NCBI GenBank assembly: GCA_032207245.1
Contig: CM063498.1
Coordinates: 59,572,198-59,636,197 of the forward strand
Length of the DNA stretch: 64,000 bases
Origin: Pardosa pseudoannulata
Lineage: Eukaryota; Arthropoda; Arachnida; Araneae; Lycosidae
Direction of reading: 5' to 3'
The notes below the pieces were generated by a model. The model saw only the letters and a list, made by a program, of their open reading frames with translations. It had not been told where the DNA came from and searched no databases. Position 1 is the stretch's first letter, and the number at the start of each line of letters is the position of its first letter. Positions 37,290 through 50,500 of the stretch are shown one piece after another. The translations under genes were made by a program, and so were the position numbers.

Positions 37290-38042
37290 TAGTGGTCTTC
37301 AAACTGTGTTCTGTGGTGTCACCTGGGGCTGTCATGAATCAAAATAAAAATTGGGAAAGGAAAAAAAATGTGATAAGCACCCAAATTAGTTGACTAGTGT
37401 TTATATAATTTAAGCAAGAGCAGCTCCTAAATTTTTGATTGCAGATTCATACAGAATACTCAGAAGTTTCTCATGCAACTAAAAATATTTTAATACCATT
37501 CAAAACAACGCATTTAAGCAATGGAAAAAAACTTTCTCAATGTATATGTATAGAAACATATTAAATTCAGATTATGAAGTAAAGATAACATCAACAGAGC
37601 TTAGAATTTGACAGTTTATATGGAAAAGAATATATATAAAAATACAAGCCCAACCCAAACACTAAATATAATACAAGGTTTTTGTTTGCTCTGCAGCACA
37701 ACAGTCTTGCTACACAAGGCCAAAGAGAATGGGATTTACTTACAACTTAAAACCCATTCTGAATAGCTTCAAAAATCTAAACCAAGTGTGGGATCTAAAA
37801 CCACAAACTCAGATACTGAAGAGTAGTGCTGTACTCATTAAACCATTGTTCGGCAATATAATGCAAGCACAGATGACACCTAGAGCACAAGTTAATGCTA
37901 TTAACAAGTAAATTACATTAACTGTAAGTTAAATTTTAGTAAAAACAAATTCATCTCTTTGCCTTTACATAAAGATAGGGTTCATCCTAAAAACCTTTCA
38001 GTTTTATGGGTTTTGTGAGTTGACAAAGTTTGAAGACCAATA
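37290..38042 (+). mobile_element. Old hAT element with a SINE nested in it
   Basis: Ends TAGTGGTCTTCAAACTGTG and complement TATTGGTCTTCAAACTTTG, flanks acttaaac (37282-37289) and acttaatt (38043-38050) matching at 6 of 8. A degraded hAT-like peptide trace (EYSEVSHATKNILIPFKTTH) lies near 37,455-37,515. The SINE at 37,685 splits it. Confidence 0.78.
37685..37855 (-). mobile_element. Old SINE copy nested inside a hAT element, CpG-depleted
   Basis: The plus strand reads CAGTCTTGCTACACAAGGCC, CCCATTCTGAATAGCTTC and CAAACTCAGATACTGAAGAG in family order. Nearly every family CpG has become TG or CA. It lies inside the hAT element at 37,290-38,042, so it inserted later than that element. Confidence 0.82.
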
Positions 38043-38773
38043 ACTTAATTTATATCTAAAGAATATCAAAATTTTCAACAAATTCTCTCAACCTGAGCAT
38101 GAGCAAGCAAGAAATATAATCAAATGTCTAAATTCGTCTGCAAAAAAGAAACAAATATTTAAAAAAAAAAAAAAAATAGGGAAGTAGAGAGCATTAAAAT
38201 AGTGAGAAACTGCTGATGAAATTATTCATATTATTACAGTAAATTATAAACTATACTCTCAATGCTGACTAGACAAAGCCATATTAGCTCTTGCATAGAA
38301 TTTTTTAACATATAATTCTACAAAGTGATAAAGTAACATCAAATATACATTTAAATAAATACTTGTTTATATGAAATCTTAAAAATCAGGAGTGCTGTCT
38401 GACATTATTCACTTTTTTCTAGAATTTCAATGGCAAAAACAGATCAATAAAATATTAAGTCAAAAATTTATTCTAGAAAAATTTCATCACAGTGTGGTCA
38501 AATATTAACAATATATGAATACTTTGCTCAGTGCAGCTTTATGCTAAACTGAGATTAGTAATTTGAATGATAATTTTTATATAGTACTGACTGATTTATA
38601 ATATTCTGAAACTTGAAAAGATTTTGAAATAAACTATTTTGAGATAAAATGTTCTCACTAATATAAATACTTCCAAAATGATCTATGCTGACTGGTCAAA
38701 TGCAATGATTTTTCTGTATTACAACATGATCACAAAGAATGAAGGCTTGTGGCAGACACAGTACACAAAGGGA

Positions 38774-38943
38774 GTTTGGTTTGGTCTACTGTTTTGCTAC
38801 ACAAGGACTATTAATGCAACCGGATCTACTGCTTAAAGCCTACTCTGAAAGGCTACAAACATTCATGCCGACAGTGGGATTGAAAACCAACAACTCTGGT
38901 GCTGAAAAGCAGTGTCTTACCATTTGCCCATTGTTTGGCTCCA
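38774..38943 (-). mobile_element. Old SINE copy, CpG-depleted
   Basis: GTTTGGTTTGGTCTACTGTT, TGCTTAAAGCCTACTCTG and CATTTGCCCATTGTTTGGC match the family across its length, with CpG sites mutated to TG/CA. Confidence 0.86.
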
Positions 38944-40069
38944 CAAAAATGACTCACCTACAGTCTTTACATCCCTCCCTTAATTTAAAAACATTTTTTA
39001 CATTAATATAAATAAAAAAGATTGACATTAAAAAAATTTATCTACCAAAATTTGATCCGACACATTTTTCAAAATTACTATTTTAATATATTTTGCAAAT
39101 TTTAAAACAGAATTTAAGCCATTTGTTAAGATTAATTGAGCTATTGTTATATTTTTATTTCCGAAGTTTTCAGTTATATTTTTATTTCCGAAGTTTTCAG
39201 TTATATTTTCATTTCCCGAGCTTTCAGTTAGTATAGCTATGTCATTTCCGGAGAAAATCCACTCCTGCTCATCAGGTCAGGCTTGAGGTTGCCACGCAAA
39301 AGGTTTTGCACTTGGCGCTCTTGGCAGGAGTTAAAAATCACCAAACAGAGCAGGGGGACCCGATTCTTCAGTAGTACCCACATCAGTTATTCTGCATTCC
39401 ATTTGCTCTTTTAGTTATTACATATATCATTCCTTAACTATTTTATAATGAATAAAAACAAAAACTGGATATTGATTGTGGTAAGCCAAACAAACAAATT
39501 AATATCAAACTAAATTTACAAAAAGGAAAAAAAGAGATAGGAAATTATTAAAATTAAGTTTCTAGTTTTAGAATGTCTTTTTTTATTTTGTAAGCATTAA
39601 ACAATATAAGTGTTCTATTATTTTTAGTTTCACCCTTTTATTATCTTTCATAAATTTTAGGCAAATATTCAAATATTTATGTTATAACAAAATTTGAAAT
39701 ACTTATTTTCTTATAGATAAAATGTTCCACTTAATATGGATTAATTTACTCCAGTACTTTAGAGGAACCAAGTTTAACATAACATTATACTTTGCACAGT
39801 ATTTACAACTAAAAGGAATGACAAATGAAATATACTGAAAATTCTTCTAAGTTTACAGATCTCATTTAGTGTAAATAGAAAACAATCATTAATGGTATAA
39901 AGAAATTTCTAACTTTAAATAAAATGACTGAAATAATAATAATCCAAACTGTTATCTGTCATCCAAGGTTTTTTTTTTTTAAATACACAGTAAAGAGACT
40001 ACCTGAAGATTAAAATAAATTATAGGGTACACTGTAATACTAGACTCAAGACTCGAGTTGGTGTTACAT

Positions 40070-40371
40070 AGGCCCCTGTTTTTATTTTCGGCGGCCGAAG
40101 ACAGACACCCCAAGAGAGGGTGGGCAAGCCCTGTTCCAGGAAGGTAAAAGTTCAACATGAGGGGGTGAGAGATGCCAGCCCGTCCGCACCAGCTGCGGAG
40201 AAGGACATTTTTCCCAGGGAGGCGAAAGCTTGACCAAGAGTGAGGGGGGGGATTCCACCCCAGACATTGCGAATAGGAGTGTGGAGATGCCTGGTTGGAA
40301 TGACGGAGAACGGACATTCTTCTGAAAGGAGCTGAGACCGAGAGAGGTGTTTTCCACTTGACACAATTTGT
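40070..40371 (-). repeat. CpG- and GC-rich insertion, possible solo LTR
   Basis: About 300 bp of clearly higher GC inside the CpG-poor tract. On the minus strand it begins near TGTGTCAAGTGGAAAACACC and carries AATAAA followed by an ACAGGGGCC run and TATTACA, an order that would suit an LTR. No 4-6 bp target duplication was found. The overlapping open frames look like chance in a GC-rich repeat. Confidence 0.4.
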
Positions 40372-40411
40372 TTTTATTTCCTCGGCCTTATTTCAGCCAT
40401 GTTTAGGCGGA

Positions 40412-40572
40412 TTTGGTTTGGTCTACTTTTTGCAACACGAGGGCTAATGAGACCGGGACCTACAGCTTAAAGCCGATTCCGAACGGCTACGAACATCCAT
40501 GCCACTGTGGGATTCGAACCCACGAACTCCGGTACCGAGGGCCAGCACTCTAACCAATCGGCCATCGTTCGG
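40412..40572 (-). mobile_element. tRNA-derived SINE, youngest-looking copy, with 14-bp target duplication
   Basis: On the minus strand it has an A-box-like GATTGGTTAGAGTGC, a B box GGGTTCGAATCCC, then a body with GTTCGGAATCGGCTTTAAGC and CTCATTAGCCCTCGTG. It is flanked by perfect 14-bp direct repeats catgtttaggcgga (40398-40411 and 40573-40586), the mark of LINE-driven insertion. There is no poly-A tail. It keeps all CpGs although the surrounding DNA is CpG-depleted, so it is a recent insertion. I used this copy as the reference for the family. Confidence 0.92.
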
Positions 40573-43500
40573 CATGTTTAGGCGGAAGATATTGAGTGTA
40601 CATATGTCTTAACAGAATTTGTAAATAATTGTTTAGTCAAGGATTTAATCATTTTAGTACTTAATTGTCGGCCAGTTAAACATATCAGCGAACTCAAGAT
40701 ACCTGCTCCAGTAACAATAGGTGAGCAGGTATAGAAACGAGGCATGCAGCCGAGGACGTGCGACATACACCAAAAAAATTTACAGTTTGGATTTTCTAGT
40801 AAATAAGATCAATTGTTAGAATAATCAATTCTCACCACACAAACCATTTATTTTAATTATATATAAAAAAAAAATTGAACTGTCAATACTTTTCTAGAAA
40901 AAAGTGAACAATGCAACTAATAATTACATCTACTATGATTTCGAAACAACAGCACAATATCACACTTTGATATCTCTTTTGAAAGTTATTACATAAAAAG
41001 TTACATTAAAAAAAATAATAATAAAAGTTTCACGGTATGAAAGAAATGAAAGCTGATTTATTTAAGTATTAAGTTCAATACTGGGCTGCATTAAATAACC
41101 AGTTTTTAATTAGTGTATTGTATGAAGCCAGATAGTATTTAATATTGCTTTAGTTTTCACTAGAGCACTTGAAAATGCAGATCAGAAGAACTTTGCATAT
41201 TATGATAAAAATGCAATTCTGGATGGACTTAATGAGGAGATCTTTCAAAAATGATAAACACTAAGTACAGAGGTTTTGAGAAGATCTTTCAGAATAAACA
41301 AAATATTTTACAGGTGGCAGGGCAGTAAAATTTGTATTGAGAATTTTGCCTGATAGTATTGAGACCAGCTTTCTTAAAATAAAGTAAAATAAATTGTTCT
41401 CATTTAATACTTGTTACAATATTGCAATAGTACTATACAAAGGACTTTTTCATATTTAAATTATGTAATAACTCATATTACAACCTTATTTCATTTAAAA
41501 AGACTTTGAAAAGGCTTGTTAAAATTGGAGTTTGATTTTAAGATATCTATATTTTTAAATTTAGGATTTCAATAAAAGTTAGTTCATAGTTAAACTGAAA
41601 AAAGTTAAAAATATACTTTTGTGCTCTTAGTATGTTTAATAAACTTCAGTAAGCTATTTTCACCTTTTCTTAAAAAAAAAAATATCAGTTATATTCTCAT
41701 ACAACAGATAATTGATACAATAATTATAGCACCCAATATTTTACAGTATTAAAAAAAAATCATGGAAAACTTTATAAAATCTAGATTTCAATTTTTTACT
41801 TGAGTTTTCAAAATATCTTTTGCACAAACATGGAAGCAATTTTAAAATGCTAAAAATCAGTTAATATTTGGCTTTGAACACCACTGTTCTGCTTATACAT
41901 ATCATTTAAGCAAACGTGCACTGAAATACCAATATACAGTGATGTAGCTCAGCATTTTATAAGGCTTAATCATTAAGACTAACTATTGTACCCTAATTTG
42001 TTCAACAAAAATCTAAATAAAATTCAGGAGTGGCATTTAAAATAGTAATGATCTTAATTACTACCATTAAATCAAACAAAATAGTGTTCATCTTATATGT
42101 AAAAAATCAAAATTAAATTCATAAACTAAATTAAGATCAGTTTAATAGGTATGGATGTAAAACTTCCTTATGCAAAACTAGTTTCTGAGCACAAAATTTT
42201 TGATTTATCAGCATTTTGAATTTTAAAATCTACACATAATAGTTGAAAGAAAATTTGGAACATAACTATATAATATATAGTTTTAAATAATAGTCTGAAT
42301 ATACTATATAACTATATTATATTTAGAAACTGATAACTAAGTTATGGTACATTATCAGTAAAATTTAGAATTTAGACAGGTAATTTGACATTAGAATGCC
42401 AAAAAACTTGCTACTGCCAAGTAATCTGATCAGTATATACATATGTATGAACACACAAGTTTATCCATATTTTACAAAACAGTAAACATAGTTTGGAATC
42501 AGATGACACCAACAGACATTCTAGTGTTAATTTTCCTGACAATATAGCAACAAATTTGTTCTATATGGACAGAAATGGTTAACGAAATGTAAAACTAGAA
42601 TAAAAAGAACACTAGTATTTAATAAAAATAAATTGTATTACATAGTAAATAAACTAAAATAAAAAATTTGTTTTATCAAACAGATACTTTTGTTGTCTGT
42701 AAAATACATAGCAAAAAGAATGACAAAATTAAACCACTGGTCTTAAAAGCTACAAAATTTTATTATTAAAAAGAATCTTTATAAAATAAAAGTAGTATCA
42801 CTTTAAAAAAAGTGAATTTAATGTTTGAATGAAGAATGGTTTTAGTAAAACTTAATTTTGTCTATGAGAAAATATTTTCAAGTTGTTTTAATTAATCCTG
42901 TTTTGGAAGAAGGAAGTACCATTGCATCGAATCTGTTACCATTTGAATAGCTGTACAGGTGATAACTAAAATTGCTCAGATGTATATATAAGAGTTATGA
43001 CTAATGTTTGAGAAATTTACACTTTTAAAATTTTAAAAATTCTAATAGATAACATACATATATACATAATGTGATTTGAGGCATAATATTAAACTTCATC
43101 TTTGGCCTAATATTATTATGAGTGATTTCTTTTAAGGTCAATATTAAAGCATTAAGACCAAAAATCTACATGTTATAAATCAATAATTTATAACAATTAT
43201 AAAATATATTTTATTATACAGAAGGTAATTTGTAAAAAGAAATATATATTGCATGTTTATATGTGTTATTTTATTTCGATTACCTAAAACCACAGTGTAA
43301 ATAGCAAAATTCTATTCACCTTCCTTTAAAATTGTAAGAGATGTATATAAGCTTTCTTTAATATAAATAAATCAATATAATACATGGAATTAAACACAAT
43401 AACACATATATCACATAATGTGAGACACTGAAAATTCAAAATATCAGAACAATTAGTACAAAATGCACAACAAAACTAATGAAGAAACACAGAAGGGGGG

Positions 43501-44069
43501 AAATTACACTTTTTACAACATATTTGAGTTAATATACACTTTATGTTAAATTAATACTGCTCATCTTGAAATTTGTTTTATAAACAGTTTGTATTCAAGA
43601 CACTGATCAAAAATTTTAATTTGTACAGTTGATTTTTTTTTCAAATCAATTTGAGGGTATATTTAATGATTGATATAATCTAAAAAGAAAAAGGAATTTA
43701 TAATACAAAAATTTCAAAGCAAAATTACATAGTTAAAATATAATGAATATATCTTATGTACAATATATTTATAGCTTATATCTTTATATTGCTTATACTT
43801 TTATTATAAATAACACACATGGCCCATATTACAATAATCTTCATGCAGAATACAAGAAAGTAAATAAGTCTCGCAAAGTTTGTAAATTTTGAAATACTTC
43901 TTGATTTTTCAATTTCTTAAAATTCAACACAAAAGTATAACCTAAATGCCAAATGTATTACTTTTAAAATATCCTTTTTCTTCAATTACTTTGTCAAATG
44001 AAGTTTCCAGGTAGCATAAAGATTTTAACTGTTTAAGTGTCTGACCTTTAAACTATATCAGTCTAATGA

Positions 44070-44238
44070 AAGAGGTTTAGTTTGGTTTATTTAGAGCCAC
44101 AAGGTCATTTTTTTAAACATATTTAATTAAACAAGAACCTATTGCTTAAAGTCCATCTAAATAGCTATAAGCATCCATGATTGCAGTGGGACTCAAACAC
44201 AAATTCTGATACCAAAAAGTAGTATCTTACTTGTCCAG
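44070..44238 (-). mobile_element. Old SINE copy, CpG-depleted
   Basis: GTTTAGTTTGGTTTATTTAG, ATTGCTTAAAGTCCATC, AGCATCCATGATTGCAGTGG and CTGATACCAAAAAGTAG follow the family order. No CpG of the family survives. Confidence 0.78.
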
Positions 44239-45725
44239 TTTAATGAAAGATAATTTAGGATAAAATTCTAGAATATAAATGAATATATTTTTTACTTTTA
44301 CAAAATGTGCATTAAACAGCTTTTTAAATCATCCTCTATAAAATAAAATCTGCTTTGTAAATTTTTAAATTTTTCTTTGAAGCATCATACAGTAAATAAT
44401 GTGTATGCCACATAGTTTTCTAATTGATAAATTTCTTAGGGTTTAACACCTGTTACGAGATTTCTGATATTCAATAATTTTTTTTTTTTTAATGCAACAA
44501 GAAACTATCTCAGTTTTAGTATAGATTGTGTCAATTTTAATTTAAATTAAAAAGAATGAACTTTTAATGTTTATAGAATATGGATGGTCAATTCGAACTG
44601 TCTAAATACTTTGATACTAAAATCACAGAAACTTAATATTATTTATTTAGCTTTATTACAATAAGCCCAATTCGCATATTAAAGTTGTATAAAATTGTAA
44701 CTGTATGAATTTTATCCTAAACTACATAAAAAAAAAGGCATAAATTAAATTTTTGTAAAATTAACTAAAAACATTTAAAAAGTTTTAAACTGTGATAACA
44801 TAAATATATAAAACTTGTTTAACAATAACTAATTTCTAAAATTTCTATAGTATATGTAATAATTGAAATTATTTATTAGAAAATATATAAAAATACTGTC
44901 AACTTTTTCAGCTTTTCCCATGAGCTAAAGTTTAAAAGAACATTGTGTCATTTAATAACAAAATATGTAGCTCAATATGTAACAGCAGTAAAAACTTGCC
45001 TGAATTGTGCATTTCAATATTATTTTCAAATTTTAAAACCACAGTTTATTAAAAAATGCATATTTAAATGCATTCTTTCTTTTTAAATTATTAAAGTCTA
45101 AAACAAAACGTAAATTTCTAAGTAAAACAACTTTAAATCACTTATTTACTGAATGAAATTTCACTCAGCGAGAAGTTTATTGTATCAAATCAAAGGTAAT
45201 ATTTTTTTTCTTCCTGACATGAAGATTTTGTAACAATAAACATAGAATTAAAAGCAAATTCTAAATAAAACAAATTCAACAACAACAAGTATGCATGATT
45301 TAAAGAAATCATATGAAAAATACTGATAACTAAGTCGGCTGCATATGTGATAGGAAAACAAAGTGCCTTTGAAAAGAGAGCATTGATTCTCCACAAATAA
45401 CAAAACCTCCCTGAATTTTTCAAGTATTGCATGTACAGGAAGCTGCCATGTTTGTACCAACATATTTAAAAAGATACATCATTAAAAAATTCAGGCTATA
45501 GAGCATGGATTTAGAATATAAAACATCAGAACATTATATATATCCAACAAAAGATATCACAATTTAGCTAGTATGAATCACTTCGAAAATAGATTTGCCT
45601 TACCTGAATTACATATTTTTAATACACAGATTGTTGCAGTAATAAATACTTATTAATTCAAGTTTATGTGTGCCCTTGAAATTAGTAAAAAAGAAAACAT
45701 TTTAAAGACAAACTTGTATTTAGAG

Positions 45726-46203
45726 CAGTAATGGAGAACGTTTTTGAAAAGTGGTCCAATTTTGTTCAGTATTTTTTTAAAGCTAGTCCATGGATCACAA
45801 AAGGAGTAGCGTTACTTGGAAAATAGGGGGGGGATAGAGAATGTGGTCAAAAAGGTACTAATAATTTGCAAACACTGAAAAATTGTTAACAGACATGTAG
45901 GTGCCAAGGCTGACAATTTATTCAACACTTGAGAGCTGGTATATCCCAATGATTTCATCTATGCATCAATTTTATTAATGAAATGAGTCATACACATGTA
46001 TGTTATGATAGAAAATCAGTCAGCCAACATCCAATTGAATTTTTTTTTTTTAATTTGACATTAAATATTTATACTTTAATATTTTTAAATACTGTTTTTT
46101 CTTCTATGTTATAAAAATTAAGTTTATAAAAATCAACACAAAGGTCATTTAAAGACTCTGTGGTTCAGTATCTGACCCATAGGTCACAGGTTTGCCACTC
46201 CTG
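45726..46203. mobile_element. hAT MITE with near-perfect 8-bp target duplication
   Basis: 478 bp, ends CAGTAATGGAGAACG and complement CAGGAGTGGCAAACC, flanked by atttagag (45718-45725) and acttagag (46204-46211), 7 of 8 matching. Non-coding interior. Confidence 0.82.
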
Positions 46204-46770
46204 ACTTAGAGCATCAAAAAGTAACAAAAATACAACAAACATTGCTATACTGCAGAACACACACATTCCACTGACAATCTGGTTGATTTACAAAATGTCT
46301 GGTAAATGTTCAAAGCAACCTGTGTGCAATTAGAGACTGCAAACTTCATTATATAAAATTACAAATTTTAAAGGGACATGATACGTTTTCAAAACAATTT
46401 TCTATTTTAAGTATTACAGTAAACATTTTAATTATTTTGTATTTTAGAGCCTCATTCAAAGCCCTTTCAGAAAAATCAAGTCTTTTGAACTGTTGATTTA
46501 ATCAAAATTAAGATTGTTAAGGCCTCATTTAAGTTTTTAAAAATCCTTGTAACTTTTCCAAATATTTTTTTTCCAAATTTTGTTTTTAAATTTAAAAATA
46601 AATCCATTGTAAATTTCTACATTAGACTGTGTATAAATTTTCAGGTAGCACTAAAATAATATTTCATCAAAAAGATTTATTGCCACAGAAAAAAAAATTA
46701 AGCTGTTTCTTTTATATATTTGTAGATATATTGAACGAAATAGCACCTAATATCTAATTCCATGCATAGT

Positions 46771-46776
46771 TTTATT
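46771..46776 (-). terminator. Candidate proximal polyadenylation signal for DLG5
   Basis: AATAAA on the minus strand about 650 bp after the stop codon, with a second at 46676-46681. In DNA this AT-rich the hexamer occurs often by chance, so this is only a plausible short 3'UTR end. Confidence 0.3.
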
Positions 46777-47425
46777 TTATACATTATAGAAAACTTTATA
46801 AAAAATTCACACTTGTATCTTAAATAGAATAAAAGCCTTGGAGAATTAAAAAAAAAATAAGCTTGGGGGAAAAGACCATTTAGTTTTAATTTGTTAAAAA
46901 CAAACTCTATAAATAAAAACATAACAGTAAATAATTTTTTAAGTATTCAATGATATAATTTCAAATTATGCAGGTACACTTAGAAAGGTTAGAATGATAA
47001 TTTGAGCCAATACAACAAAAATTCAATAATTTGACTGTAATTCTGGTCATGTCTCCTTAATATTTTAATAGTCTTTAATTTCCTTATGATAGCGACTAAT
47101 CAATGCTCTACTGCCTGAAAATGTTAATTTTTTAATTACCTAACAGAAATAATTGTTATGTTAGGTCCCAATAATATATTAAAATAATAAAATTGGATAA
47201 TTTTAAAATCACTCATTTAGAAAGTATCCCTCTAACAGATGAACACATAAAATAGCACAGTATATAATTCTGTACATATAATTATGTCTTCTATACAATT
47301 CCAAATAACTGCTTAGGCAATGAACATGCAAATGAGCAAATAGATGTAGTTTAGAGTTCATTATCACCAAAGATCCATGAAAACTTTTTTTTTTTTTTTT
47401 TAACAATTACAAGGAAATTTAGTGA

Positions 47426-47532
47426 CTACAGATTGTAACCACTAGGCACCCATAAAGCTTTACTCTGTTCTTCTTCAACACATGACTTTATTTGAGTACA
47501 CATATAAGCTAGATTGGAACCAGGAATAACAG
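47426..47532 (-). CDS. DLG5: DLG5 terminal coding exon and stop codon
   Basis: 107 coding bp after acceptor attgcag. The peptide starts VIPGSNLAYMCTQIKSCVEE and ends KALWVPSGYNL, then TAG at 47426-47428. The x-LW-(I/V)-P motif just before the C-terminus is the end of MAGUK GK domains. The phase-1 entry closes exactly at the stop. No later in-frame exon is needed. Confidence 0.94.
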
Positions 47533-50500
47533 CTGCAATAAAAATAAGTTTCATAGTCATTATACACATACAGAAAATATTAGTTTAATAGTAAATCTAA
47601 TAATTAGTGTAATAAGTTATTTACACTAGCTTACTTTAACTCTCCATCAAACACAATGAGCCTAACAAACCTAGCTGGAATAACGGTATTAATCCTCCAC
47701 CCTTTCCTACTAAGGAGGGAAATATATATTCATAACATCAGTGAAAAACCATTCAATGCACTAATGTTATATTGCTATATTTAATACTCCAGATAAGCAG
47801 CATCTCAGATGACAATCAAAGATTATTATTATTTAATTAAAAACATTCACTTGCATGTTTACGGATAGTATAATTAGCAGATATGTAATAAACAGCAATT
47901 TGACCAAATAGCTAAATACTGAATATCCAGCCAAATTTTAAGCTTAATATTTGGCAGACATATACACACTTGTAAAAAAGTTTTCATTTTGATTGTAATT
48001 TTGCAATTACAACAATTTTAAAATTTTTACTTAAAAATGAAATAAGTATTAACAAAATTGCTTTTTTCTCAAATATTAAAAAAAAAATTAAACATTTTTT
48101 TGCAATATTTTTAATATCTTTATGCCAATATGGTTTTCAGAAATATAAACATTAATACCATATTTAAACTGTAGTTATTCTAAATAAGCTATACTTGTTT
48201 CTAAGTATGAAAAGGTATTCCATAAATGGATTTTTTTAATAATTAATAATTATAGAATCATATTTCCACTGTACATTATGGATAGATTGATATTATCTAG
48301 GGTATTCATTTTAATTGCTGATTCAACTAGTATTTAGATTCTTATATAGCAAACTGTATATATTTGCATTTTAATATAGATGGTACCTATGCTGGGTTTG
48401 ACACATATGATAAATTTGCAGTAAGAAAGTGTTTTTACATAAATGCAATGTAATTAAATACACTTATATGTTAAGTAACTTAAAATAAGTAAATGTTAAT
48501 TTTAATGGTGATTTGCTGTAATATGGATGTCAAACAAAGGAAATAAATTATTTAATTTTAAAAACTATAAATCTTCCAAATTACATACCATTTATTAACT
48601 GTTTATATTCACTCTCAATTTTTGATGCATGTTCAAACATTTCTTTAGCTGCCTTTGTAGTGACTTTTTCTGTTAAATATCTTGAATCTTTAACCTCCCT
48701 GTTAAGAAAATATAAACATTCAATACACCATTTATAGATGTTTGTTGATAAAAAGAGAATGATATGCAATTACCTTATTTGCTTAGTAGATTTAAATTTC
48801 AAAAATATGACTATGGGATAAATCATGCATTGATTTAAACGTTCAACTGCTGAAAGACTACAATCCAAAAGACAGTGACAATTCTAGAAAAAGAAAAGAA
48901 CATTCAGTTTAGTTCTATACATAGTATTTTATAATACTCCATTATTATTTTTTTAGAGTGATATTTGAAAAAAGCTTCACATTTACCATATTTTTTCAGG
49001 CATTTATTTCACAACATTTAACATAACTAGAGCCAGTTGCAAAAAGTCAAAAACTCTATTATAATTTATCATATTGATTCATATAACCATCTTATACCAT
49101 ACTAATAGAAAAAGTGTATAAAAGAAAGCCAAATTAAATAGTTTTCAATCTCTATATGTGGTATTTTGTACCATAAAAAAAAAAAAAAATCAGGATGCTA
49201 AAACACTTTTAGAAAAACCAATATAAAGTTATTAAACAGTGAAAACTATATCTTAATTAAAAGCCTACACCTGCATATTCAAAGGTGATATAATAAGCAG
49301 ATATGTACATATGTATGTGAAATTAAACAAAGAAAAATTATTTTAATGACACTATTGCTAATTTAAAACATTTACAATTGTTTCTTTTGTACTACTTGTA
49401 CTGTTAAAGAATTTATTTTCTTAAAAAATAAATAAAATATTTCTTCTAAACATTGTTCCTGTTGACTTAAAATGAGCAAATCAACATGTTTTCTATAGTT
49501 TCAATTGTGATTGATGAGCAAAAATGTATAGTTAAAAATCTGTTCACACTGTGCATTACTAGGTGGAATTGTTAAAAATAACATGAAATCTGAGATTTTC
49601 TTATTCTGAATGCTTTAAGCATTCATCACTGTTCTTTTTTTGTCTAATAAAATGCCACTGGGTAATGACACAACATTTTACCAGAAGTGTAAGGTAACAT
49701 CAGACTTATTATATTAGAAGTGAGATCACAGTACAATGATACTCTTAACCATCAAGTTAGAAATAACTTTCAAACTATTCTAATATTGGAGCACTAGGCA
49801 TAAAATAACAGACAGATTGCAAAAAAAGTAAAAATACACAATTTACTTTATCACAGAATTGTTTTATAGCTGCAACAGTGGTGCATTCAAAATGGTTGCC
49901 ACGTCTCCTGAAGTCCACAAATTTCAGTTCCTGGAGACCTCTTTCCATCATTGAGAGAGATCCTTTCATTTTTTCTGGAATGCAGCGTTGGAAAACGTGG
50001 GGGAAGTCTTGTTCTAGCTGATCAACTACTGCTTCATTCAAAGGTCCCACAATGATAACTGGTCGCAATGACTCATCTATTTATAAAATAAACCAAGTTT
50101 AAAAGGATATCCAATGGCATGTATGCTCAGCAAATCATAAATATTGTATAAGTACAAAGGCAGAATAAGATGAGTCTTAAGCCTCTGACTAGGAAATTTT
50201 TTTAATTTTGCATTTTTCGTAAGTGCAGGTGAGCTTAAAAATGACATATTCATCAATATACACAGTGTCAGTTTGGGATCATGCATTATAATCACTCTTT
50301 CTTGCATTTTGTTCAATCATTGTTGATATAATTAAATACCATTTAATCACACTAGGGTACTGCGCTGTTTTTTAAAATTAGAAATATGAAGTTTATAATA
50401 CTGATGTGCTGTTTAATAATTAAGAATAGTTTAATAAGTCAAACATCCTTTTTTACAAAGTTATCTTAAAAATATCTAAGAATGACTTTTAAAATTGATT

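Larger units (their letters stand above)
32400..47425 (-). other. 15-kb non-coding, CpG-depleted tract downstream of the DLG5 stop; possible very long 3'UTR
   Basis: No open frame here looks like protein and I found no exon-like segments. By hand count CpG is 2-3 per kb (2 in 42,001-43,000; 3 in 36,001-37,000), against 23-34 per kb in 12-14 kb. Low CpG and even AT-rich composition continue without a break from the DLG5 introns to about 32.4 kb. Older repeats inside (37.7, 38.8 and 44.1 kb SINEs; mariner at 35.0 kb; hATs at 37.3 and 45.7 kb) are also CpG-poor. Continuous transcription of DLG5 to about 32.4 kb is one reading; a separate non-coding transcript is another. Confidence 0.5.

Noticed and set aside
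39979..40366. Pro/Ser-rich minus-strand frames of 70-112 codons
   Set aside because: They overlap each other in different frames within a GC-rich repeat block; chance openness is more likely than a gene.
40412..40572. Functional tRNA gene in the SINE head
   Set aside because: The tRNA-like part runs on into a SINE body, is repeated many times in the window, and has a target duplication around the whole unit.
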